A DNA stretch of 64,000 nucleotides. It comes from Utricularia gibba (taxonomy: Eukaryota; Streptophyta; Magnoliopsida; Lamiales; Lentibulariaceae). Under the pieces are notes generated by a model. The model was not told the origin of the DNA. It did no database searches and saw nothing but the letters and a program-made list of their open reading frames with translations. Position 1 is the first letter of the stretch. Each line of letters starts with the position of its first letter. The stretch covers positions 2,604,001 to 2,668,000 of the forward strand of contig NEEC01000010.1 of the NCBI GenBank assembly GCA_002189035.1, written 5' to 3'. This document shows positions 52,795 to 64,000 of the stretch, piece by piece. The position numbers were made by a program, and so were the translations under genes.

Positions 52795-53461
52795 CTAAAT
52801 TTATAATTTTAATAATGTGTATGCATGACTATGGCTTTTTAATGAACACGCCTCGATCATAAATGATTCTATGTCCCGACCACCTACCGCACTACGAAAG
52901 AAGAATGAGTCGCAAACAGTGACACACCTTGCGCAAAATCAACGCCCTTGTCATCCCCGATCATGTACGTCATTAATGATTTGGAGACACGTTTGATTAT
53001 GGAAAATCGCTGTATTTAAGGCCCAGAGAGCTGTCTGCTGCTGAGTTGGTGCCTCGTCTTTTATCCCAAAGAGACACTCCTACCGCTCATTTTCGTTCCT
53101 TAATTAAGGTCCCGTACAAATTAGGGTGGCAAAACCACTTATACAAGTCCAACATCCATTATCAACGAAAGAGATGAAGAGATTAAGTAGAATTACTGTA
53201 TAAATCTTGTATAAGGTTTTTTCTTGAACACGATGAAGTATCCTTGATAATAATTCCAAAGTTAAGTATGCTTAGTTCAAGGTAATTTCAAGATAAATGA
53301 CGGAAGTCTCTGGCCAAATATGAGAAAACTGTAAAATTATGAGTATAGAATGACTGAAACGAATAATATTATACAAACAAAAGATGGATCGTGATATAGT
53401 AATTAAACAATCTTTGTGGTATTACGATTTTGGTTAAATGAGCATCTATCGTGATTTTGGT

Positions 53462-53491
53462 ATACCATTGTAAAATGTTTTACAATGGTAT
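53462..53491. repeat. Perfect 14-bp inverted repeat with 2-base spacer
   Basis: ATACCATTGTAAAA (53462-53475) and TTTTACAATGGTAT (53478-53491) are exact reverse complements separated by TG. The structure is about 300 bases ahead of the GDSL gene. Confidence 0.9.
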
Positions 53492-53716
53492 GTGTTAGGG
53501 AGGGGGTGGAATTTTGTGCATGTTTTTTTTTTTTATTAATGTATTATTTTTTGGCATGTAAATTGAAATGAGGTAATTACACGTGTCTTTACGGGAAAAG
53601 ATGAAAATGAAACAAAATACAACTCACCCCAAAATTTACGAGGGATTGGTCCCAAGTAGGAGGTGGTGGCACCGCGGGGCAGCTGGTTCCAGAGGGCATT
53701 AAGTTCACGGATCGCT

Positions 53717-53723
53717 TATAAAA
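53717..53723 (+). promoter_or_regulatory. TATA box of GDSL gene
   Basis: TATAAAA lies 68 bases before the GDSL start codon, in an otherwise GC-richer segment, at a normal distance for a plant TATA box with a leader of about 40 bases. Confidence 0.65.
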
Positions 53724-53790
53724 CCCCCCTGAAGAACATTCACATGCTCATTAGCAGCAGAAACACCTTCTCCTGAACAGCAAGAACACA

Positions 53791-55393
53791 ATGCCTTCTC
53801 TTTCTTCTTCCTCCCTTCCAATTTTGGCTGCTCTCGCCGCCGCCGTTGTCGTCGTGGCGGGGATGCTGCTGCCGACGGCGGACGCACGAGCTTTCTTCGT
53901 CTTCGGGGACTCTCTCGTCGACAATGGCAACAACAACTACTTAATCACATCCGCGAGAGCCGATTCTCCACCGTACGGCATCGATTATCCTCCGACGCAC
54001 CGCCCTACCGGCCGATTCTCCAACGGATACAACATTCCGGATCTTATCAGTACGCAATGTTGTTAATTTCCTCTGATCTCAACCGGTTTCCCCTGTTTCT
54101 CACGGAATTTGGTTTTAGGTCAAGCACTAGGCGCCGAACCGACGCTGCCGTACTTGAGCCCCGCGTTAAACGGAGAAAGATTACTCGTCGGCGCGAACTT
54201 CGCCTCCGCTGGCGTCGGAATTCTCAATGATACAGGGCTTCAGTTCGTAAGTCGCTCGAATCGCCTTCCTTTTTTGGATCGATCGCGCCGATACCAGCCG
54301 ATATGAATAATTGCCTTCAACTTTGGAAAATGCAGGCGAACATAATCAAGATCAGCCAGCAGATTGTGTTCTTCCGGCAGTACCAGCAGCGGGTGGCGGC
54401 GTTGATCGGCGAAGATGCGACGCAATCGCTTGTTAACGGAGCGCTCGTGCTAATCACCCTCGGAGGCAACGATTTCGTGAACAATTACTTTTTCACCCCA
54501 TTTAGCATGAGAAAGGCGCAGTACAACCTCCAGGATTTTTCCGTACTCCTCATCACCGAATACAGAAAGATCTTAACGGTAACCCGATTATATTTTTAAA
54601 TTATTATATTTTATCTCAATATGGAAAGAAATTGGACTCCGTGTTAGTCTTGGAATGGTACTTTTTTTAGTTGAGAAATAACGCATTATATTCCAATTGA
54701 TTTATTAAATTATTTTCCTCAAAAAAATAAAAACTAAAATAGTAATGGCTACTGGCTAATCACCAATTTTAGAATATGATTTAAATAGAGCAAGTAAAAT
54801 TGGTAATCATGTTGTTTTTGTTGTTGTTGTAGACTTTGTACGAATTGGGGGCCCGGCGGGTCCTCGTGACGGGTACGGGGCCCCTAGGGTGCGTCCCCTC
54901 CCAGCTAGCATCACAGAGCCGGAACGGGCAGTGCGCCCCCGAACCGCAACGCGCCGCCGCCATCTTCAACCCCCTACTCGTCCAGATGGTCACCGAACTC
55001 AACCAAGAAATCGGCGCCGACGTCTTCATCGCCGCCAACGCTAACGCAAAGCAAAATGACTTCATTGACTACCCTCAAAACTTCGGTTGGTCCACTGAAA
55101 ATCCAATGACTGAACTGGGTTTTCTAAAGCGGGCGAGCTAATTTAATAAATATGATGCAGGATTCATCACATCGAAGGTGGCGTGCTGCGGGCAAGGACC
55201 ATTCAATGGGGTGGGAATCTGCAACCCCACCTCGAATTTGTGCCCGGATCGGAACCTGTATGCGTTTTGGGATCCCTTTCACCCCACGGAGAGGGCCAAC
55301 AGATTGATCGTGGAGACCTTGATATCGGGATCGGAGAAGTACATGTTTCCGATGAACCTGTCCACGATCATGGAATTGGATTCCAAAATATGA
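53791..55393 (+). CDS. GDSL esterase/lipase, secreted
   Basis: Five exons: 53791-54049, 54119-54246, 54336-54578, 54833-55085 and 55161-55393, giving 371 residues, the typical length and exon number. The signal peptide covers about residues 1-32. The catalytic Ser41 lies in [14 protein letters not shown] (block I), the oxyanion Gly in [11 protein letters not shown] (block II), the Asn in [12 protein letters not shown] (block III) and the Asp/His in [12 protein letters not shown] (block V). SGNH-hydrolase members act on cutin precursors, lipids or other acyl esters in the apoplast; the substrate cannot be predicted. The conserved [13 protein letters not shown] and [10 protein letters not shown] segments are present. 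No disruption is seen. Confidence 0.95.
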
Positions 55394-57439
55394 TCAAATG
55401 GCATCCTGTTGATTTTGTCGAATTTCAACCTCATCGCCATCTCATCCTATTAAATGGTACCCCTCGTCGCCCATGATGTGAAACATCGTCTTATAGTTCT
55501 CAAACAAGACAAGAGATTTTCATGGATTCTTACAAGTGATTTACGCGCGTCCCTTAAATATTAGACTGTGCATCAAATTTGAAATGAAATTTATGTTAGG
55601 ATTTATGTATGTGATCAAAACACAACAGATAAGATAAATTGATCTTATTAAAGTCGAATGAATCAATATACTACATGACGTGATCGTTGAACCAAATATG
55701 ATGTTACACTCACATATCGTAAAACAAACGAGCGAAACTACATTCTTCAACCTCAATCAATTTGAAGCCTAAAAAATATGATGTCACGATTCATTATTAT
55801 CTTGTACGATATTATTTGTTTTGAATACTTAATTTTCAAGATTTTATATTTTTCATTTAACATAAATAACTTTTATGTCTCATAAATCATCTTCTGGCTT
55901 CTTCTACTTTGACTTAAAATGTAACTTACCGTTTATGAGGCGCACTATGCATCGTTCCTGTCGACGTCGATGCGTTGAAGTCATGGTCTTCGCCCGAGAT
56001 CGAATATTTCTTAAATGCGTAAAAAAAACCAATAAATTTAAATTGGTATTATTTTACAAATACGACGTAAAGTTTGCATGACTTTTTTTCCAATAAGGGT
56101 GGCGAGTTTGGTGACGGATGTGATGCCACGTAAGGGCTTTTGTGGCGTGAGAGGGACAGGGGGGAAGAGGGGTCGTGATCACCTGCATGCGATGTCTCCC
56201 TATGCATGTGCGCCCTCATTCATGCATCACTAGGCCAGCTTTGACTTTCCGTACCAAAGCTACATTGAATGCATTCGGCACATCAACCCAGCGGGAGGGA
56301 AAGTGTAGCCGAATGCGCGTTATGGAAAGCAATTACGATGAACGTGGAGGAAAGAATTTACTGCACCCAACATACATGTATCTATTTTAAAGATTCGTGA
56401 AAACTCAGTTATTTATAGAATAATCTTTTATGATTTGAAGTGTGTTTGAGGGATGTGCACAGGAGTGCATTTATAGTGCAAGGTCATGCACATAATGACC
56501 ATATCCCATATTGATTACGAATGTTAAAAGAGATATGTTTAAATAGAGTGATTTTGTTAATCTTGTGTGAAATATGTTTATTATAAATTAGATATTTATA
56601 ATAATGTTTTTATTGAATTTTTCATTCATTGTGAATAAAACAAGTATTATAATAAAATATAATATTATACTTTCTATTGTAGAAAGTTTTAACCTTACTT
56701 TATCTGTTGGGAACCTTTGATTAATATTATCTATGGCTTTACTCAAGAAAAGAATGTAAGAATCTCAGAAGAATCTATTATCGATTATGGATAAGAATCT
56801 AGTATAAAGTTTTTTTTTCAAAAGTGAAAAATGTAAAATCATAAAGTTTGGATGTTCGAAATGTACAATATCACATAAGAATAGTAAACCAACACTATAT
56901 CATGACATCAAATCCCTAAGTCCTGCCTCATACATCTCACATCCCACATAAAATGGTAAGTATGACATCTCATACGACATTTGACGTGCCTTAATTTTAT
57001 CAAATTTGAAAATTTTGTGTAAGAAAATCAAACTCGTCAATTATTTATGGATTTAGGAGTCGGGGACTGGACACTCGAAGCCCATCCCCATCGAGTTTGC
57101 AACCGGTCAGGATGGACGCTGGACCTATCCGGCGCGCGGATAATTTTATTTTTTTATAAAAGGTTTTTTGTCATTGGACTAACACGTGGCAAATGTATTC
57201 GCCACGTGGGCGCCGTACGAGCCACAACATTTATTTTCCGACACTGAAATTTGATAAATGTTTTGGTGGAATTGTAGTGGTGTAGATTGAAGGGAATCTG
57301 TAATTTATGATAAAACACTGCACTGAAAACAATGCGCATGCAGTTTCTTAAACAAATGGATGTGCTGTGATGAGCCTGTTAGGAGGTAGCAGAAGAAGGC
57401 CTTATCGAGAGGAAGAGGGATGTTGGTTTTTTGAATGAG
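55394..57439. other. Intergenic between GDSL and PIF genes
   Basis: AT-rich, about 2 kb, with the PIF promoter and leader at the right. Two CACGTGG-type G-box-like sequences lie near 57183 and 57202. No gene was recognised. Confidence 0.5.
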
Positions 57440-59134
57440 ATGCATCTCTTTGTTCCTGATCCTCAGAAATTTACCAACGTTGAGCCGTGAGAGTGCATTT
57501 TTTTCTGAGTTTTTTCCCGTGATCGCTAATGGGTTCCTGATATGGGGTCTTTTGTTTTTTTTACGCTAGAAATGGAGGGGAGATTAGTGAGTTGGTGTGC
57601 ATTAATGGGCGCGTGGTGGCGCAGAATTTGAAGAGCGCCGCCGCCTGCGAGCAGGCGAGTTTTTTTACGGATGAGGATGGGTGGCCGCCGTGGATGACGT
57701 CTCCGGCTGACGATCCTTTCGATGCCCGCGCTGCTGCTATTCCTGCTCCACTAACTCCGTCGTATCCGGTAATGGAGTTTCCGCAATTTGTTTCCAAGCA
57801 GTCTGAAAACTCGATGAGATGGAGAAATTTTTCGCATTTCTGGGGGCTTCGGAAGCCCCCTAAGCTCGTGGCAAAGACTCCTGTTCCAGAAGCAATCGTA
57901 TCCACTGTCGTCGAATCCAACGAAACGCCGTTTGGACGCGAAGACCCAACCCATACCTCTTCTCCTGGAAGAACGCCGCCTGCTAGCGGAGCCAACCAGA
58001 ATCTCAAGCACAATCGGCCGGAAAAGACGCGCCTACCCGCCTCGGAGACTCGAATAAGAAAGGAAAGGGACGGCGAAGATGCCGATTACCTTAACGAGGT
58101 GACTATGGTACTCAACAAAAGTATATACTTAGGTGTTCGAAACGAATCGTATTATCGCACGCTCTGAAATGATCTCGTATTTCGGCATAACAATCAAACG
58201 AGCCCCATGTCGTGCTCTGTGTACAGGAAGGTGAAGCTGGTGGTTCAGAATCTACCAAAAGATTTCATAGGTTATGCAAGCGATCTCGTTCAGCAGAGGT
58301 TCATAATCTCGCAGAAAGGGTTCGATCTCATCGAATTCATCCTTACACAGATGTTTCCAGAACTACAGCCCCTTAAGCTAACGATGTTACCAATGCAGAA
58401 ACGTCGTGACCGAATCAAGGAGAAGATGAAAGAACTTCAACAGCTCATCCCCTGCAGCAACAATGTGTTTGATCTTCACACAGAACTGCTCTCTCTGTGC
58501 ATACCTATGTGCACCATGCAACTAATTTTCCTGTTTTTATGTTGTTGAGATCAGGTGGATAAAGCTTCATTGTTGGATGACGCAATTCAGTATATCAAAT
58601 CACTCCAGCTTCAACTACAGGTTCATCACCATCTTCACAAATTGTCAAAAGAAAAATCATTTGACTTATGACAGTGAATGATAGTTTCGAACAAATTTTG
58701 TTTAACTGTGAAGGGTTGTGATGAAATTCATGGTGCTTTTGTCATATTCCGTTTCTTTCATACAGATGATGAGCATGGTGTGCGGCATGGTTCCAATGAT
58801 GTACTCAGGGATGCAGCCGTGCATGCCTCTCTGTGGAATGGCGATGGGAATGGGTATGAACCAACCTATTCCGCCGTATACACCGACGGTCCCCAGCTTG
58901 TCTCGGCCGTGTCCGGCTGCCGCCACCCATATCGGCCCTATGTGTCAGATACTGCATCCATTTCAACTGCAGCAGGTGTCGGTGTCGGATACTTCGATTA
59001 TTCAAGCAGGGAACCAGACTGACAGGCCGCCTGTGCTGAGTATTTCCACGGCTGATGCGTATCAGCAACCCTGTAGTGGAATTAACACAATCACAGCTCC
59101 TGCGACTGCAGGAAATGGGACACAGGCTTCATGA
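57440..59134 (+). CDS. PIF-type bHLH transcription factor with altered APB motif
   Basis: Six exons: 57440-57486, 57570-58107, 58227-58319, 58399-58464, 58556-58621 and 58766-59134, giving 392 residues. The N-terminus (MHLFVPDPQKF) and the APB-like motif ELVCINGRVVAQ at E23-L24...G29-R30 mark the PHYTOCHROME-INTERACTING FACTOR group. DEDGWPPWMTSPADDPFDA resembles the conserved PIF segment that follows. The bHLH domain spans exons 3-5: AEVHNLAERKRRDRIKEKMK (basic region, His-Glu-Arg intact) and VDKASLLDDAIQYIKSLQLQ (helix 2). It should bind G-boxes as a dimer in the nucleus. The Met-rich segment after the helix (MMSMVCGMVPMMYSGMQ) is also PIF-like. The canonical APB Gln is Arg here. I cannot assign a member (PIF1/3/4/7/8). 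Confidence 0.9.
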
Positions 59135-59535
59135 CGCAAGAAGGACAACGAGCATGCATGAGAATCGAAAGGATAAAAACATTGGAAAAGAAAAGAAGAT
59201 GCTGCAAGAATCAGGGCATAGTCTTCCCAGGCACTTGAATGGACAATGCAAGTTAATTTACAATATGGAATCCAGCGTTTAGTTCTTCATGTTGAAAAAT
59301 GGAAAAGAAAAAGCTTGTCAGTGAGAATCATTCCCCATGGATCGGCTGGTTTGAGAGCTTCCACTGTGTGGCTTCATCTCATGTTCAGGTGCAAAAGCAA
59401 CAAATAGAGAACTGGTAGGCCATGAATGGCGATGCACCATTAAAGAGGGAACATTGAAGCATTCACCTAACTTTTCTCGGAGCTCTGCCTTTCTCACTGT
59501 GTCTATCTCATATTTTTATCAGCTAAATAGAATAG
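59135..59535. other. 3' flank of PIF gene
   Basis: Probable PIF 3' UTR and short intergenic DNA leading into the kinase remnant. I see no other feature. Confidence 0.5.
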
Positions 59536-59775
59536 GAGGCAAATAAAAATGCACACCTTGGCGTCGACAAGTTAACTTCACCATTTGTCGGGGATGAGAT
59601 CCTACCACAAGCAAAAAACGAGGGGTACAAAGCACCTGAGCTTCAGAGCATGAAGAAAAGTATTCCCAGGATTGATGTACATGCATATGGAATAATACTA
59701 CTCCTTGAGATCCTATTAGGGAAAAGGCCAGAAAGGGGTTTGCAAAACAAGGAGTGGAAGTGTACTCCCATTTGA
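59536..59775 (+). pseudogene. Remnant of a TMKL1-like LRR pseudokinase gene
   Basis: An 80-codon open stretch between in-frame stops reads VGDEILPQAKNEGYKAPELQ, then MKKSIPRIDVHAYGIILLEI and LLGKRPERG before a TGA. This matches the part of TMKL1-family kinase domains around activation loop, APE motif and helix F (DVYAFGILLLEILMGKKP in the family). There is no N-terminal LRR region, no ATP-binding lobe and no C-terminal lobe nearby, so it is a fragment left by duplication or transposition. It sits between the PIF and pectate lyase genes on the plus strand. The open frame over 240 bases suggests it is young or spared by chance. Confidence 0.75.
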
Positions 59776-60062
59776 TGTTGATTATTACATAGAATAGAAT
59801 TATATGCTGTAGTTAAAACCTGCTAGCTCGCAAATCAGTTTGTCTGTGAATTCAGGGCCGTTTAGGCACTGTTTGAACAAGTAAAACTGTTACATTGATC
59901 TCCACTTCTCTTCAGTAAGAAGCAGGTCTCAGAAATAACACAGGAATTCGGCAGATATCACCGGGCAAACAATATATATACTCACCGTGTGTATGAATAT
60001 TTGATCCCAACTGTTCATCTCTTTCAGACATGATTCAAGCGAAGCGCATGCTTATCGATCAA

Positions 60063-61701
60063 TCAACACTGTGCGCCTTCACGGCAACCAAGGGCTCCAG
60101 CTCCGGAGGTCAGAGTTGCAACCAAAGATGATGATTTTGCAGCTAGACTAGAAGCTCGAGCGTAGCTCGTGGCTGCTGAGCCGCCGGAGGGGATAAAATA
60201 GGCTCCATTTAACATAAGATCACCCTCCGATCTCCAGTTCCATCCCTTCCAAATGCCATTTCCAGCATTCACTCTATGAGTCACCTGCAACATGGATGAA
60301 ACATACACATGTCGTAAGGGTGTTTTCTTGTTCCTTTATTCGCCTGAAAGCTGAGGAGCCAACCTCCTTAGCGAAGGGGTTGAACGGAGCCAGATATCTA
60401 TTGCCTTGGCTGTTGATGGTGGGATCAGCACTGCCTCCAATGGCATACATTTCCCAGTGGGTGTAATCATTGTTCACAACATGGAAATACCCATGTCTAC
60501 ACCTGCATTCGTTATCACAAAAATCAGCTTTTCTGTTGCATTCGTATGCGTTGTATCACATCAGTTAAACCATACCTCGGCATCCTCTGGATCAGGCCTT
60601 CTCCAAAATGGTTGAAGGCAATTGTTGCCTGCATACCCTTGTCTCTAGTATAGGAATCACTATGCCCAACAGCATCACCTGCTCAATGAAGTACCTTCAC
60701 CTGCCCTGCAACCCCAATCTCTAAATAGAGCAGAAATATCGTACCTCGTTGTGATTAGTGAAGTAATTGTTCGTAATCGTGATCGCAGTCGACCCCATGA
60801 TGACGTCGATTAGGCCATCGGCGCAGCTGGAGAAGGAATTATGATCGATCCAAATGTAACTCGAACCAAATACTGAAATCGCATCGCCATCCGCCATCGT
60901 CCTCCACCCGTAGTGCTCCGGCGTGCTCCGGACCATCGCATTCCCCGTGGGCTTGCAGTCATGTATATGGAGCCCGTGGATGATAATATTGGTCACGAAT
61001 TGAATAGTGATGCACGCTCCATTCGCAATGTGCACATTAGCTCCACGAGCGTCGATCGTCTTGAAACTGTTCATGATTAGCTCCTGCTTCAATGTGATCA
61101 CCATGTCTCGCTTGAAGACGATCCAGAGAGGAACGTCCTGGATCACGGCGTGGCGCAGGGTTCCCGGGCGCGGGTTCACCGGATCATCATCCCCTGGATC
61201 CTCAACCACGTAGAATCGACCGTCACGTCCCCCCACAGCATTGCGGCCGAATCCGATGGAGCAATCGGCGAGGCGGCGACGGTGCCGGATCCAATTCGGG
61301 TCGCATCGCCAACAGTCGTCTATCGGGTTCCCCGTACCACATGAGAAGTATCCCAATTTCCTCCTATCGGTTCCATTGTGCCTGAATATATATATTTCAA
61401 TTAATTAGTTATTACTTTTAATAAAATTAAGAAAAACAGCTACAAAAAAATGAAGGTACGGGCCCACATGGAGGCCCAGTTGGCTGGGTGGGTAAAGATG
61501 ACACCCCATTTAATCCATTGATTTAAAGTGTTGTTTTAATGACAAATGTTCAACAAATAATTTTATTACCAAATAAAATAATTTATAAATATATGATCAT
61601 TTTTTTCACACAATGTTTGACATATGATCAATTTTCTAGTTTTTCCGGGATCATGGGAGGCACCAAAATTAGGTAGTAACGAATTTATTGGGATAAGCAA
61701 A

Positions 61702-61733
<32 letters not shown>

Positions 61734-62309
61734 GAACCAGACTAAATGCTTAGCCATGTTAGGTACTAAATGGTTAGGCGTACGGACACCATGTGCGGAT
61801 GCTAACCATGAATAGTTAATAATTAGTGGGAAAGGGACTCACATGTCAACTACGGCGCCATCGACTGTTTCTGGATCTGGTTTCCCTGCTGCTGCCCTGC
61901 GATGCTCGCCTTTTTCTTGGAGCCTGCGGGTTCACAAAATGCGTGATGCAGTGCAGGTACGGATTCGAAGGCCAAGGCATTCGATCCATGCGGATTCTGT
62001 TACAGATCAAACATTGAGAAATGCAGCCGCAGCCCTACCTTTCCGCCAGAGTCGAGTTTCTGAAACTCCGCGGCAACCTCATCGGTTCGTCCCTGTAACA
62101 ACGATCACCGCAAATTCTCATACATTCGAGTACAGAACAGAGTAAAACTAGTCAATTACTATTCTTCGTGCTTCCATTGGCAGATAATGCGCGATCAGAA
62201 AAACACGAATTGGTAGCGGTGTGTACCTCGCTGCGGCGTTCCCCATTCCGAGCAACGGCTCGGCGATGAACAAGATCAAAACGAGGAAAAATGCGTGCGA
62301 AACCTCCAT
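60063..62309 (-). CDS. PLL: Pectate lyase (PL1 family), with one apparent 1-base frameshift
   Basis: Seven minus-strand exons: 62309-62227, 62092-62039, 61923-61843, 61381-60745, 60678-60576, 60502-60364 and 60284-60063; with one base restored the product is 439 residues. A signal peptide ([15 protein letters not shown]) sends it to the cell wall, where it cleaves de-esterified homogalacturonan by Ca2+-dependent beta-elimination. Exon 4 carries [46 protein letters not shown] and the Ca-site region [20 protein letters not shown]. Later exons carry [18 protein letters not shown] and [20 protein letters not shown]. In exon 5 the frame shifts after VMLLG; one missing C/G at about 60665-60667 explains it, after which [20 protein letters not shown] follows. 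All intron phases fit. The exact paralogue is unclear. Confidence 0.9.
61593..61631. repeat. Dispersed 39-bp repeat, copy B
   Basis: Counterpart of 44717-44755, located in the third intron of the pectate lyase gene. Confidence 0.55.
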
Positions 62310-62939
62310 GGATCGCAAAGAAGGACCTCCGTGAGTAACTCAATTGAACTCCGGAGGAAGAAGACGGAGGAGGAGAGGAAGGCAATCAATCGAGTGAATG
62401 GAAAGGAAGAAGGCAAATACATTATATATATATAAGATAATAAAATCACTATTAAACTATTTTTTTACTAAAACAAAAATGTAGGAATGATTTTAACTTT
62501 TTTTTAGATGATTATATGGGGAGATAAAATAAGTGGGGATTATTAATAAATTAGGGGAACATTTATAATGTAGAGACTTGAATACACATGGCTTGTACTG
62601 GAGGGAAAAGTGACATGTGAGGACATGTGATGTGGTTTGGTCTTAATTGAAACCATTTCATACTAAAGTGACATACTCTTATTACATGGGTTAGACACTT
62701 TCATGGGTTCAGTTGGTGGTTCCAACGGTGGTCCTTCCAGTGTTTTCACCCATCATTTTTAAGATTTTATTTAATAATTTTTATTAAAAAAATATTTTTA
62801 TTTAACCTACTATAAAAGAGTTTTAAATCAGAAATAAATCGAAGAATTTATTAAATCCGATTTTAAAATACTAGATTTCGGTAATAGTCACGTAGGACAA
62901 TAGTTTGATGACCTTTAACTATGATGGATTTTAATCTCT

Positions 62940-62988
<49 letters not shown>

Positions 62989-63797
62989 TTCAAACCAATA
63001 AATCACTTTATTAATGCATAATATTATTTACTTCCAATACCCAATCTTTATGATTTTACGTTCTTTTTTTTAGAAAAAAAAATTCATACAAGATTAAATA
63101 ATATCATTTTATATAAACTCTCACATCATCACGTTCATAACTAATGTGAAGTTTACTTAAGATCCTTATACCCTTCTTTGGCAGCCTCCTTAAAAATTCA
63201 ACATCCTCATTGAAGTATAATCCAACAGTGGTTATAGGCCCAGATATGGTTCTAATATCAAAGTAAACACTCATCATCTCCTTACATAATATTTTTCATT
63301 TTGGGCACTTTATCCTTTATATAAATGTATGATTTAATGAATTTAATGGTGGTATGAAGTCACTAGACAAAAATCTATGATTAAAAAATATTCACATTTT
63401 ACTTTTAATTTATTTTATTTCTAAATATTAAAAATTAAAAGGAACGCAAAAAAGACGAATTAATTATATGGGAGATCATGGGGGGTTAGTGCCACACGCT
63501 TTATGCTGGTGGGCCGTGTCACGGTTGCCGTAGGGCACGGATTAGGCAGGACGTCCTTATAATTTTTATTTGACGTGTCCCACCGACGAAACGGCCACGT
63601 CCCGTGTCCTCCATCGCTATTAAGCACTCTATCAATTTGGTATTTATGAGAAGGGATGCATGGTACACAAAAACGATTTTAATAATCTAAACGAAACAAA
63701 TTCAGAATATTTTTTATTTTTTTATTTCAAAAGCAAATTATTGAAAGCATAACGCGCTCTGGATTTGTAATACTAAAAAAACATAAAAAGGAAAGTT
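62310..63797. other. Upstream region of pectate lyase, AT-rich
   Basis: Promoter of the leftward pectate lyase gene and AT-rich spacer, with a long AT microsatellite and a GC-richer patch at about 63475-63610. No gene was recognised. Confidence 0.55.
62947..62984. repeat. (AT)19 microsatellite
   Basis: Nineteen uninterrupted AT dinucleotides. Confidence 0.98.
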
Positions 63798-63882
63798 TGG
63801 GGTGAAAGAGGATCGAACTCTCGACCTCAAGATAACTCAGAAGCTATGAGACCTACGCACTAGCCAACTGCGCCACCACCCC
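63798..63882 (-). tRNA. Elongator tRNA-Met (anticodon CAT) with intron
   Basis: On the minus strand the gene begins GGGGTGGTGGCGCAGTTGGC, contains the anticodon loop start CTCATA, then an intron of about 11-12 bases, and closes with GAGAGTTCGATCCTC (T arm) and the acceptor complement ending CACCCC, discriminator A. Elongator tRNA-Met is one of the two plant nuclear tRNA species that normally carry an intron (the other is tRNA-Tyr). Confidence 0.95.
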
Positions 63883-64000
63883 ATTTTTGTTGACATTAAT
63901 TTATGTTTTAGTAAAGTCTCTATGATTTGAAATATCTATTTCCTTTATGGTTCATCGCTACGCTTTCATCAAAGTGAAAGCTGCTCTGAGAAGCAGTATT

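Larger units (their letters stand above)
49715..53790. other. Largest intergenic block, about 4 kb
   Basis: Mostly AT-rich filler. It contains a possible small minus-strand ORF (51821-51985), two perfect palindromes (52587-52611 and 53462-53491), an AAT microsatellite near 52774-52794 and the GDSL promoter at the right end. No transposase, reverse transcriptase or microRNA hairpin was recognised by eye. Confidence 0.5.

Overview
The window is nuclear DNA of a flowering plant, most likely a eudicot. It holds 17 intron-bearing protein genes and two intron-less or nearly intron-less ones, with GT-AG introns that are mostly 75-650 bases, plus AT-rich intergenic DNA, two nuclear tRNA genes and plant-only families (11S globulin, PIF bHLH, ERF, SULTR, PHT1, TRM, TBL). 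Genus cannot be fixed from sequence alone. Density is about one gene per 3.4 kb.

Layout, left to right: a small chloroplast-protein gene (+, 5' end uncertain); tetraspanin TET2 (-); ribosomal protein eS30 (+); a group 3 sulfate transporter (-); an organellar single-stranded-DNA-binding protein OSB (+); a TBL-type polysaccharide O-acetyltransferase (-); a small EAR-motif ERF repressor (+); tRNA-Gly(GCC) (+); a PHT1 phosphate transporter (+); an 11S seed globulin (+); a soluble ABCI protein (+); a casein kinase 1-like kinase (+); ESCRT-III VPS2.3 (-); phytochelatin synthase PCS1 (+); phospholipid:sterol acyltransferase PSAT1 (-); a large LRR receptor kinase (+); a TRM/DUF4378 protein (+); a GDSL esterase/lipase (+); a PIF-type bHLH (+); a TMKL1-like kinase remnant (+); a pectate lyase (-); and an intron-containing elongator tRNA-Met (-). 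The exon chains were assembled by hand from reading frame, splice sites and family conservation. In every multi-exon gene the intron phases agree.

The genes look like an ordinary euchromatic neighbourhood rather than a functional cluster. Transport and metal or nutrient handling is represented three times (SULTR3, PHT1, PCS1), but these genes are interleaved with unrelated ones.

The most notable signals are as follows. Five separate one-base losses occur in short G/C runs and break otherwise perfect transporter and pectate-lyase genes, a pattern pointing to homopolymer miscalls more than gene decay. The PIF protein carries an Arg where the phytochrome-B-binding motif normally has Gln. There is a relic of a TMKL1-like pseudokinase. 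Two introns have GC donors. The 11S globulin gene has lost its usual third intron. Smaller items are a dispersed 39-bp repeat, two perfect palindromes and telomere-like promoter repeats. I found no convincing undescribed biological system.
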